Under the pieces are notes generated by a model, which was not told where the DNA came from, did no database searches, and saw nothing but the letters and a program-made list of their open reading frames with translations. This document shows, piece by piece, positions 30,810-39,803 of a DNA stretch of 64,000 nucleotides. Every line of letters begins with the position of its first letter. The stretch's first letter is position 1. Source of the DNA: Prostheceraeus crozeri (Eukaryota > Platyhelminthes > Polycladida > Euryleptidae); the NCBI GenBank assembly GCA_907163375.1, contig CAJQUW010000464.1, positions 26,808-90,807 of the forward strand. Direction: 5' to 3'. The translations under genes were made by a program, and so were the position numbers.

Positions 30810-33800
30810 ATGGTAAGTTAAAGATTTCCTCTCTCATCTCCCTCAAACGTGTGACTAATAGCATCTTCCTCAATTTCAGGCATCAACTTCATCACCAACG
30901 CCCTCCCTTCTCGAGGAAAGTTTAGAGTTATTGAGTCAAGGTAGGTTGTAACACTACACTGAGGCTTGAACAGAGATGATAGAATGATTTCTCTTTCAGG
31001 TGATGTGAGTTCCAGCTCAGAACTGTCGCGACATGGCAACGAGTGGGAATGTGCTGACTGTGGGCACATCTTCACGAGGAAATGGGATCTCACCCGACAC
31101 ATCAAGCGAGGTGTTTGTCGACCTAAGCCGGCATCAATCTCCGGAGGTGGGGATGATTCTGTTAACGTCGTCTCCTTTTCTTGCGACTTGTGCGCTCAGT
31201 CTTTCGAGACACGTTTTGAACTATCTTCGCACAGACTTCAACATACACACACGAACGATACCTACACCAACGGTACCTCCTCTATCCGACTCACTGAAGT
31301 GTCCATAAATAATTTAGTGAGGAACTACCAGATGGACTCCTCAGAAACCATTGCTAACTTTGAGGAATGGTTTCATCAAAATTCATCATTGATAGAAGCG
31401 CTCTTCAACAATTTAGACAATTTTAGGATGAAGGCGCTCATCTATCTTAAAATAAAATATGTAAAAATCGACCACCATACTGGACAAATAATAGAGAGGT
31501 TGGAGTTTCACATACCCTCCTCTCCTGCAACCGAGGTTGTAGACTATGAGTCTTGGATAAATTTTCACATCCAAGGATTAAAATTAAATATTGATAAATT
31601 TAACGAGCGCGATAGCGGTCTCATTTTTGACGGCATTGAGTCCGCCTTATTTAAAATCAGTTTATTAGGAAATCATAGTGGTCGAGGCTCCTTTAAACTT
31701 CCAAAAATTTTAAAAAACAAAACAGCAGTCATTAATGTCGATTGCGAATCGCAATGTTTTAAATATGCTGTCCTCTCCATTCTCCACTATAATGATATCA
31801 ATGCGAATCGAAATCGCGCATATAGCTATAGGCAGTGGGAGAATGAATTAAACTTCGATGACTGTAATAGTGACGATATGAAAATTAAAGATATAGAAAA
31901 ATTTGAAAAATTGAACAACATTAAAATAGTTCTCCATGTTTGGGAAAAGGGATTGAAGGGTGTGCGCTACAACTCGCGTTCGAGTTGTTATGACCACGTT
32001 GTCAACCTTTTATTAGTAAGACAGGATGATAGTGAGGAATGGCACTACTGCGGCATTCCCAAAATTTCTCGCTTATACCACCACTTAAGAAATTCTACCT
32101 CATCAGAGATTTATTACTGTGACAGATGCATTCGGAACTTTAGGAGTAAAAACAAATTTGAAACTCATTATGAGTGGTGTAAGCGAGGTAAACTGCAAAT
32201 GGAACGCATGCCCAAAGATAAGGAGTTTTCATATAGAGAGAATGGCGATGAACTAAGTCCTCTTCGTGTCATCTATGCTGACATCGAATGTTATATCGAT
32301 GATAACATCCATCGACCAGCAGCCATTTCCTGCTATGAAGTATGGCATGACCATTTCCAAAATAGAAAAAATAAAATGCACGTCTGGCAAGGTGAGGATT
32401 GTATTTACCAATTCCTACAATTCCTCAAACAGGCTGTAAAATTTCAGCAAAAGTATGATGGTGAACTCTATCGCAGATCATTGCATATGACAGCAGATGA
32501 TCAAGTAAAATTTGATAGTTGCAACGTTTGCCCCAACTGTAGGAAAACATTTGATGATGATAAGATTAAGAAAGTGCGCGACCATGATCACATCACTGGT
32601 AAATTTAGAAACGCACTATGTTCAAAATGCAATTTTTCACTTAGGATGAAACGGCGTACATTACCCGTCATTTTCCATAATTTCAAGGGCTACGATAGCC
32701 ATATGATAATAAAAGGAGGTTTAGGTCAAATGAAAGAGTGGAAGCTTGATGTAATAGCACAAACGAGAGAGAAGTTTATGGCCATGACAGCAAAAGTGCC
32801 TGTCGATAAAACTAAAGAAAATAAGACGGTCTATTTTGATATAAAATTTTTAGATTCCTACCAATTTATGACTGCATCACTGGCCTCTCTCGTACAAAAT
32901 CTAAAGTCTCTTCCACTAACACAAAATCTTAAGAAACAATATCCAAATCTAACCGATGAAGTCATCACACGGAAAGGAGTCTTTCCATATGCATATTTTG
33001 ATGCGATTAGTAAACTCGGCGAGACTTCTCTTCCGCCCATAGATAAATTTAAAAATGATTTGATCGGCGCAGAATGTAAGACCGAAGATTATGAACATGC
33101 ACAAGATGCATGGATAAAATTTGACTGCCATACATTTGGCGAATATATGATTGCCTATCTTAAGTTAGATGTATTTTTGCTGGCTGATGTATTTCAGGAG
33201 TTTCGACGAGTGGCATTAGAAGAAGATAAGTTAGATCCCGTCCACTTTGTCAGTCTACCAGCCATGTCATTTAAGTCTGCTTTTAAAATGACTGGTGAGA
33301 CCATTCATCTCTTACAAGATCCAGAGATGTATAATTTATTTGAGCGAGGAATTCGCGGTGGTCTCACATTTGTAAATAAACATAGGTTAAAATCAAAAAT
33401 AGTAGGCGATGATCAGACTCATCTTAAGTATTATGACCAAAATAATTTGTATGGTAGTTCATTATCCAAACCGCTACCTCACTCTGAGTTTAGCTGGTTA
33501 GATGATAGTGAAATTCAACATTTCTCCAACCCTTCTAACATACTAGCAATCCCAGATGAAGGTGATTGGGGATATTATTTTGAGATAGATCTAATCTATC
33601 CAAATAATATTAAACATAAAACCGTAGATTTTCCACTCGCACCCGAATCAGGTGAAGTGAGTAAAGATATGTTTTCCGACTTTATGAAACAATTTCATAA
33701 AGATTTAGAATCATGTGGACAACCCAAGTATAAGCCTTGCCGCAAACTTTTGCTCACTCAATATGATAAAGAAAACTATCTAGTTCACTTTAGCATCTTA

Positions 33801-34784
33801 AAATTTTATTTAGAAATGGGCATGATTTTAAAAAGAGTTCACCGCATTATTAAATTTAGACAGAAAGCCTTCCTCAAACCCTACATAGATAGTAACAGCC
33901 AGAAACGTGCACTAGCCCAAAATAATTTTGAAAAAGATTTTTATAAATATAAGAACAACAGTCTATTTGGTAAGACGATGGAGGATGTTAGAAAGCGCGT
34001 AAACTACAAACTAGTTAATGATGATCAAAAGTATCACAAATTGACCTCATCACCTCTATTCATCGATAGAGACATTATCGATGAGGATCTTGTAGGTATT
34101 AAAATGATAAAATCTGAAGTTGAGTTGTGCAAACCCATCTATATTGGTCAAGCTGTTCTAGATTACTCCAAGCTTGAAATGTATCAACTCTTCTATAAAA
34201 TACTAAAACCGTGTCCTCTCGTAAAAGAGGTTCGTTTGTTGGGTGGTGACACAGATAGTTTCTTCTTAGGTATTACCACTCAAAAAGATTTAAATTTTAA
34301 TGAAGTAGGAAAATCTTTAGAAAGATATTTTGATACATCAAATTATCCTACTGATCATCCACTATACTCCATCAAAAATAAGGCCAAACTTGGTTGTTTT
34401 AAGGATGAGACAGCAGGGAAGGAGATAGCTGAAATGATTCTCCTCCGCCCTAAAATGTATTCTATGAAATTAAAGGATAGTGATGATAGCATTAAGCGCG
34501 CTAAAGGCATATCAAGATCATTGGTCTCTAACATGAAACATAAAAATTTCAAGGGAGCCTATAGAAATAAAAATATAACGTTTGTCAATATGACAATCTT
34601 AAAATCTAAGTCGCATGAGATCAAAACTCATACTTTTAGGAAACGGGCGCTTTCAGCATGGGAGGATAAGAGGTGCTGGCTAGAACACAACATATCTCTT
34701 CCACATGGACATCCTGACACAAACATACCACCACCCAAAAGAATTAAACTCACACTACCACATTCAGGAGACGTCTTAGCATAA
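30810..34784 (+). CDS. POLB: Protein-primed DNA polymerase B, spliced
   Basis: Predicted exons are 30810-30812 (ATG only), 30880-30940 and 31000-34784, with introns GTAAGT...TTTCAG (67 bp) and GTAGGT...TTTCAG (59 bp). Their sum is 1282 codons plus stop, in frame throughout. An N-terminal C2H2 pair (CADCGHIFTRKWDLTRHIKRGVC, second CDLC...H) is followed by a Polinton-specific region (INVDCESQCFKYA). ExoI is YADIECY near residue 445, then an HNH-like CPNC...CSKC segment, ExoII FHNFKGYDSH, ExoIII YLKLDVFLLAD, PolA YYDQNNLYGS, PolB NSLFGKT and PolC GGDTDSFFLG. All catalytic carboxylates are present and no break is seen. It replicates the element from protein-primed ends in this family. Confidence 0.95.
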
Positions 34785-35089
34785 TCATCCTTAACTTAGT
34801 ATTTTGATGTTGATTTCTGTAGATAAACATTGTTGTTTTATGTATCGCATGAGATTGTTTTTTCCTTGTGAATATGTGTCCACATCTGTACATTCCCCAT
34901 GTGATGACTTTTCCACTGAAAGACATTTTTCCTATCCCTGTATATTTCCACCCTTCACGAAGTAAAAAGACTTTTTGTATATAGCAATGTTTATTGAAGT
35001 GCGCTCATGTATATATTTTCAGTGGATGTTGTATAAAGTCTATTGCTTCACATTCATGTACATATTTCAATAAATGTTGTATAAAGACT
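34785..35089. other. Convergent 3' region after polymerase (B)
   Basis: The 3' flanks of the polymerase (+) and the 516-aa gene (-) meet here. AATAAA-type signals occur in both directions (TTTATT near 34990, AATAAA near 35069). No gene is seen. Copy A has a shorter version of this stretch, from 15152 to 15287. Confidence 0.5.
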
Positions 35090-36640
35090 TCACTTTGTTT
35101 TCCGAAACACTAACGTTATGAGGGATTTAGTATCTTTCACGTGGATGCACTCTTGTAAACCATTGGTAATTTTGATAGCAATAGAGGGTATAGTTTGTTT
35201 GACGACGGGATGATAGAAAATAGATTCAAACATCTTCTCGACTATTCCATATGAAGCGTCTTTATCATGAATGAAATCACGTAAAATGTATTCTTTTTTC
35301 TCACCAACAGAAATAGGTAGAATCAAATCACTTTGAATGTAAAGGTGCTGTTCATGTTTATCAAGTGTCATTGGTGTTTCTATACCAATCGTATGCGCAG
35401 CAGCAAACACAGTTTGTAGCATTGAAAAACCAAAGAGTTTTTTCAAATTTTTACTCAATTGACATTGAATGTCATCACCCAGTCTCAGAACAACGCGTTG
35501 ATTTTCAATTGAAAACGAAATGTGGTGTGTCTTTACATCATATTTACTTTTCATCACATGCTTCAACTTCTGTTGTATATAAGGATTTACTACATGAATG
35601 AAGCTTTCAACTGTATGATATAGACGCGGCATTATATTGATAGCAACTTTAGATTCTTCATAAGACTGGTAAATTTTCTTGATGCGATCGCCATAGATGT
35701 CCACCCACCATTCATCATTAACTGAATCAGCTTTAGTGTGATATTCATGAGAACCATACACCACACCGCTTCCAATAATAGGTGTATAATGTCTTACAAA
35801 ATGACGCAAGGTTGGAGAGAAATAAACTGTAAGTTTGTCATTATATTTCTGAATAACCAACTTATTTTTGTTCGCCATAATTTTCTCTCCATACTTCTTA
35901 CCCACAGTCTCATTCCATCGTTTTACTAACTCAATAAGTGATAAAGGTTGAACACCACGCTTTTTCAAAATGATGCGTTCTTCACATTCTACAACATCTT
36001 CATCAAATATTTTAAATCTATAATGAAATTTGTTGATTCGATTTGAATAAACTTTTTTAACATTTGCAGTAGCAATTGACGTTAGATGTAGTCCATGACC
36101 AAAACCAAGATGTGGATAGAATTCATTATCCAACCTCAGCGTAAGACCTTTAGTAAAAGAATGAAAGCGGAGGAACTGTCTCCCACTCCAATGATAGATA
36201 GTAAACTCATAAGCTTTCTGATTTTTATTCTTCATGATGGAAGTATTACCACTGTTGAATGCCTTAATAATTTTCTCATTCCCAAATGGTTCATAAGAAT
36301 CTGATTTTATCTGAATCCATTCATAGTTCCACTTTCCATCTGATGTTAAATTGTATGGGAACTGAAATGCATTATTCATCGTTATTCCATCATGGGTGCG
36401 AGGAGTCAATATCATTTCTTCCAAATCATTCACATTCTGAATATTGCTATCATAGCAAATACTAGAAACGCCAACCTCCCATTCACCTTCTAAATGCAGT
36501 GGCCGATTTAATTCTACTCGATAGTCTGATGGTTTATTTTTGGGAAATTTATTCATAGAAGCATTACTGGGCAAGTAGATTAGAAACGAGTCCTTATTTT
36601 CACTTTCCATATTATTCACATTGGAAAAATATATTAGCAT
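35090..36640 (-). CDS. WEVGV-type Polinton protein, 516 aa (B)
   Basis: MLIYFSNVNNMESENK..., with the marker GEWEVGVSSICYDS near residue 60. The central part missing in copy A (HFVRHYTPIIG to HLYIQSD) is present. Proteins with this N-terminal motif recur in Polintons, but I know no proven function; size, position and pairing with the next gene suggest a virion component. The second Met, at residue 11, is an alternative start. Confidence 0.8.
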   Translation of the reverse strand: MLIYFSNVNNMESENKDSFLIYLPSNASMNKFPKNKPSDYRVELNRPLHLEGEWEVGVSSICYDSNIQNVNDLEEMILTPRTHDGITMNNAFQFPYNLTSDGKWNYEWIQIKSDSYEPFGNEKIIKAFNSGNTSIMKNKNQKAYEFTIYHWSGRQFLRFHSFTKGLTLRLDNEFYPHLGFGHGLHLTSIATANVKKVYSNRINKFHYRFKIFDEDVVECEERIILKKRGVQPLSLIELVKRWNETVGKKYGEKIMANKNKLVIQKYNDKLTVYFSPTLRHFVRHYTPIIGSGVVYGSHEYHTKADSVNDEWWVDIYGDRIKKIYQSYEESKVAINIMPRLYHTVESFIHVVNPYIQQKLKHVMKSKYDVKTHHISFSIENQRVVLRLGDDIQCQLSKNLKKLFGFSMLQTVFAAAHTIGIETPMTLDKHEQHLYIQSDLILPISVGEKKEYILRDFIHDKDASYGIVEKMFESIFYHPVVKQTIPSIAIKITNGLQECIHVKDTKSLITLVFRKTK

Positions 36641-36649
36641 ACGTTTGCA

Positions 36650-38047
36650 TTAACTCTTCATTCGGAAATGGAGTGTGATACTTGTCACAGCATCTTTATG
36701 AAAAGGAATCAACGCACCAGCATCGTCATAAATGGCAATATCAATTTGTGGGATGTAGTTTGATTTCAGCTTTGTATAATGCACTTTCTTGAAAGTATGC
36801 TCAGATAAAATACTGCAGCTTTTTGGCTGGTATGGTATCATTGCTAGCAATGGAGCTTCAACATCTCCCACACGTACATCTTCACCAATATTGGAATATA
36901 TCTGAAAATAGTTAATACGACGCGATAGTGACATGTCTGCGCTAGCTTTGGTTACAGTACCACTTTTAAAGATATTTTGATCAAAACCCAAAATGTCCAT
37001 TAGAGTTTTATCCATAATTAGTTCAATACCTTTTCCACTTATAGTGAGAGACAAAGTACCTTCTTTTTCAGAAAATGAAATATGTTGCTCATTAATCACT
37101 TCATTTAAATAATCTACAACCAATTTAACCGAAGTAATAATGCGAGGCATCAACACTCTTGTTTCATGTAAGATACCACCTAAAGACTCTACACACTTTC
37201 TGTATAAAGATACGGTCCATTCTGTATCAAATTGATTTGACCTTTCACATGGTAAATGTTGCATATCAGATTTTCCATGAACAGCTGCAGAACGATGTCG
37301 CAAGAACTGATGAAAATCTTTTGAACAAACTAATACTAGATCATCATCATTTAATTTGCTTATTGCAATATGATTAGATGATTTAATATAAGTCAATGTT
37401 GCCACTTGTTTACCATCAACTCGAAGGAGATAATTAAATTTCTTCAATAATGTTTCAGGAGTCATGTTTGTCTTCCTTGGCTTAATCACAATCTTCTTCA
37501 CCAACGTCTTCTCATTTCTTGGAATAAGATCTACATAATAAGCTTCCTCTCGATATATTAACTGTTTATGACCACTTATGTGGTAATTAACGTTAAAATT
37601 ATCATAGCTTGTTAAGGCGCTAGCGAGGTAGCCTAAATCATTTCTTAAACTTGGACTTAAACCAACAATCCAATCTTTCTCAACTACATGATGTACATAG
37701 GTATAATCATCATTGTGCGGAGTAAATTGGACAATATGTTTACACGCTTTATTCAAGAAATCATATATAAACTTTTTACATGATAAGAGATCTTTCTTTG
37801 GCCACTGTGGAATGTATACTCGGCACCCCTTTTCACATTGGTAAGCAGCTGTACGCCTCATATTAATAGTCATCACCTCATGATCAAAAGTATAGACACA
37901 GTTGCTATAAACAAGTTGAGTGACACCCACTTCCCAATTTCCATTTAGCTGTTGTGCATGATCAATGGGAGTAGAAAAGAGTGCGGCTCGATTACTAGTA
38001 AATCTCTTTGTAGCCGCATTGCTAAGCAAAATATGATAAAACGACAT
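36650..38047 (-). CDS. WEVGV-type Polinton protein, 465 aa (B)
   Basis: MSFYHILLSNAATKRF, with NGNWEVGVTQLVYS near residue 35. It is the paralogue of the 516-aa gene 10 bp downstream and about 95% identical to copy A. One local cluster of differences (IAISKLNDDDLVLVCSKD region and HLPCERSNQ) stands out against an otherwise near-identical background. Divergent from the PC4-like gene, with only 35 bp between the two ATGs, so promoters must lie within coding DNA or transcripts must overlap. Confidence 0.8.
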   Translation of the reverse strand: MSFYHILLSNAATKRFTSNRAALFSTPIDHAQQLNGNWEVGVTQLVYSNCVYTFDHEVMTINMRRTAAYQCEKGCRVYIPQWPKKDLLSCKKFIYDFLNKACKHIVQFTPHNDDYTYVHHVVEKDWIVGLSPSLRNDLGYLASALTSYDNFNVNYHISGHKQLIYREEAYYVDLIPRNEKTLVKKIVIKPRKTNMTPETLLKKFNYLLRVDGKQVATLTYIKSSNHIAISKLNDDDLVLVCSKDFHQFLRHRSAAVHGKSDMQHLPCERSNQFDTEWTVSLYRKCVESLGGILHETRVLMPRIITSVKLVVDYLNEVINEQHISFSEKEGTLSLTISGKGIELIMDKTLMDILGFDQNIFKSGTVTKASADMSLSRRINYFQIYSNIGEDVRVGDVEAPLLAMIPYQPKSCSILSEHTFKKVHYTKLKSNYIPQIDIAIYDDAGALIPFHKDAVTSITLHFRMKS

Positions 38048-38082
38048 TTTTATATTGCTGATCTGCAACTTTGCATAACATC

Positions 38083-38439
38083 ATGAAGACTTGGATTTTG
38101 GACTCTCTACAATATATCAGAGTTGATCGTGATGGAAACGTACATTTCAAAAATTCTCATGGTCATACATCAAGAGGAATTACATTAACATGGCGACAAT
38201 TTGTCAACCTCAATGATATCATGAGGGATTTGGAATATTTTGAAACATTAAGATTCATCTCCTTGGGTGATCAAGTTTGGCTTCAACATTACAGAAATGA
38301 AATTCAAATCTACCATTCTCATTCCGCAAACTGTTTCTCATTTCGCAAATACAATTGGGAGAAGTATAGAAGATATATACATCGCTCCATCATGACATTT
38401 ATTCGTCGTGAGTTCATCTCCCTACTATGCAAATCTTAA
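38083..38439 (+). CDS. PC4-like protein 1 (B)
   Basis: A 118-aa protein starting MKTWILDSLQYIRVD. Residues 5-55 show strand-rich YIRVDRDGNVHFKNSHG, then GITLTWRQFVNLNDIMRDLEYF. The G-IxL-xxF-xxL-xxI pattern is that of the PC4/Sub1 ssDNA-binding domain. The C-terminal KYRRYIHRSIMTFIRREF is basic and shared with paralogue 2. No in-frame break, unlike copy A. Role inferred: ssDNA or promoter binding alongside the TBP-like protein. Confidence 0.5.
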   Translation: MKTWILDSLQYIRVDRDGNVHFKNSHGHTSRGITLTWRQFVNLNDIMRDLEYFETLRFISLGDQVWLQHYRNEIQIYHSHSANCFSFRKYNWEKYRRYIHRSIMTFIRREFISLLCKS

Positions 38440-38461
38440 TCAGACATGACTACCACACATC

Positions 38462-39112
38462 ATGAGTTGGAAATTAGATTCCCTACAACGTATTGAAACG
38501 GATCATGATCGAAACGTCTATTTCAAAGATTCAACTGGAAATGTGAGAAGAGAGTTTGCTTTATCTTATCGTCTTTTTCTATCTCTACATCATATCATGA
38601 AGGACTTGAAATACTTCTATATGAAAAGACATTCACGTATTGGAAATCGCATCTGGCTGCGCGTCAACAATCGGCGAATTCAACTCTATCATTCCCAACT
38701 TCATACTAACTTCACATTTCATCAAGGTAGTTGGGAAAAGTATAAAAGGAAGGTACATCGCTCAATTTACTCATTCTTTCATCATGAAGCGCCATCGCTA
38801 CACCATCGTCAACATTCTCCGTCGCTTCAGACTCTACACCAAAATCGATCTCACAACATTACACCAACAGCTTCCAAACAGCAAGTATTACCCGGGCCGT
38901 CCTCAAATGTTAGTGGTGAAGATGAACAATTCACGGAATCTTCAACTCTTCCCAAATGGGACTGTACAGATTCTCGGCGCCCTTTCTCATTCATCGGCGC
39001 AGTCAATGCGCTTAGAGCTACAAAGACTACTACGTCGGATATGGAAGAGGGAGAGGTGTGTGATGTCGAATCTGACTGTGGACAATATGGTGATCTCTAC
39101 TCAATTGAGTGA
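38462..39112 (+). CDS. PC4-like protein 2 (B)
   Basis: A 216-aa frame, 22 bp after paralogue 1. Residues 1-60 have the same PC4-like pattern (NVYFKDSTGNVRREFALSYR...SLHHIMKDLKYF) and residues 85-105 the shared basic segment. The C-terminal half, with an acidic DMEEGEVCDVESD end, overlaps the TBP-like gene by 329 bp in another frame. The frame is open in both copies, but this may reflect constraint on the other frame. Confidence 0.5.
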   Translation: MSWKLDSLQRIETDHDRNVYFKDSTGNVRREFALSYRLFLSLHHIMKDLKYFYMKRHSRIGNRIWLRVNNRRIQLYHSQLHTNFTFHQGSWEKYKRKVHRSIYSFFHHEAPSLHHRQHSPSLQTLHQNRSHNITPTASKQQVLPGPSSNVSGEDEQFTESSTLPKWDCTDSRRPFSFIGAVNALRATKTTTSDMEEGEVCDVESDCGQYGDLYSIE

Positions 39113-39263
39113 CAGTCTATCATTTTTGAAGATTCGTACCAGCAGTTACAGTTTGTGTTATGAACCCGAACTTTTTCCTGCAGCTCTCATTAGTTGTTGG
39201 TTACCTGTGCATGTGGCTATCTTTCATAATAGTAAAGTGATCATTACTGGACTAAGAATATAA
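38784..39263 (+). CDS. TBP-like protein, C-terminus clipped (B)
   Basis: 159 aa from MKRHRYTIVNI. TBP-like repeat 1 spans about residues 6-70 (IDLTTLHQQLP, YYPGRPQMLVVKM, LFPNGTVQILGALSHSSAQ). Repeat 2 spans about 95-159 (LTVDNMVISTQL, CYEPELFPAALI, VAIFHNSKVIITGLR). The YEPELFP box and FxxGxxxxTGA-type ends are hallmarks of TATA-binding protein. A 7-nt insertion near 39255 shifts the frame and removes about 20 C-terminal residues that copy A still encodes. The start is chosen because upstream codons belong to the overlapping PC4-like gene. Expected role: promoter recognition for element genes, which carry TATA boxes. Confidence 0.75.
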   Translation: MKRHRYTIVNILRRFRLYTKIDLTTLHQQLPNSKYYPGRPQMLVVKMNNSRNLQLFPNGTVQILGALSHSSAQSMRLELQRLLRRIWKRERCVMSNLTVDNMVISTQLSDSLSFLKIRTSSYSLCYEPELFPAALISCWLPVHVAIFHNSKVIITGLRI

Positions 39264-39288
39264 ATCTCATGTACAAGCAAATATGATC

Positions 39289-39803
39289 CTAGACTATCTC
39301 ATCGAGTATGTACGTACCCAGCGGATTGTAAAATAAAAAACAATTTTTCCAACATGATGTTTTCATCTTCAAATCATGATAGAACTTTAACAAATCATGT
39401 TTTTCATTAGAGGAATGGTAATTACATGAAAAAGTTTTGAATAATACGAGTGCAAATCGAGATACATGTAAACGTTTTAAGATGAAGTACAGTACAAAAG
39501 CACCACACGTTGATGAAAGTGGATGTTGTAGTATGCGTTCATTTCGCTGATATTGACGCGGATGTTTTCTCAACCACTGCTGTGTTGGTATATTTGGAGG
39601 TTGAGCAAGAGAGTCAAATAGTTCACCACGTCGGTCTTCTCCAATAAAGATCGCTTTCCAATGCTCACCGCCTAAATTCTGCGAATGAGTGTTTAGCTCA
39701 ATAAAGATGGGATAGTGATTTACTGCAGGTGGTAAGGTATCGAGTGAATAGACATTATCGAAAGCTTTCAACGTCGCTTCGTCTGCATTAACGCTGCACT
39801 TTA
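39289..39803 (-). CDS. PRO: Adenovirus-type maturation protease, N-terminus lost (B)
   Basis: His (GGEHWKA), acid (ELFDSLA) and Cys (STCGAFVLYF) are all present, but homology to copy A ends at about 39803, after the codons for about 13 N-terminal residues have been lost and with a 1-nt shift near 39790. Beyond that point lies the anomalous block. Small indels in the C-terminal 40 codons compared with copy A suggest uncorrected sequencing error close to the block edge. Confidence 0.85.

Noticed and set aside
30966-30999. Polymerase start at the in-frame ATG before exon 3
   Set aside because: This ATG lies inside intron 2; the spliced ATG-only exon gives an uninterrupted frame in both copies.
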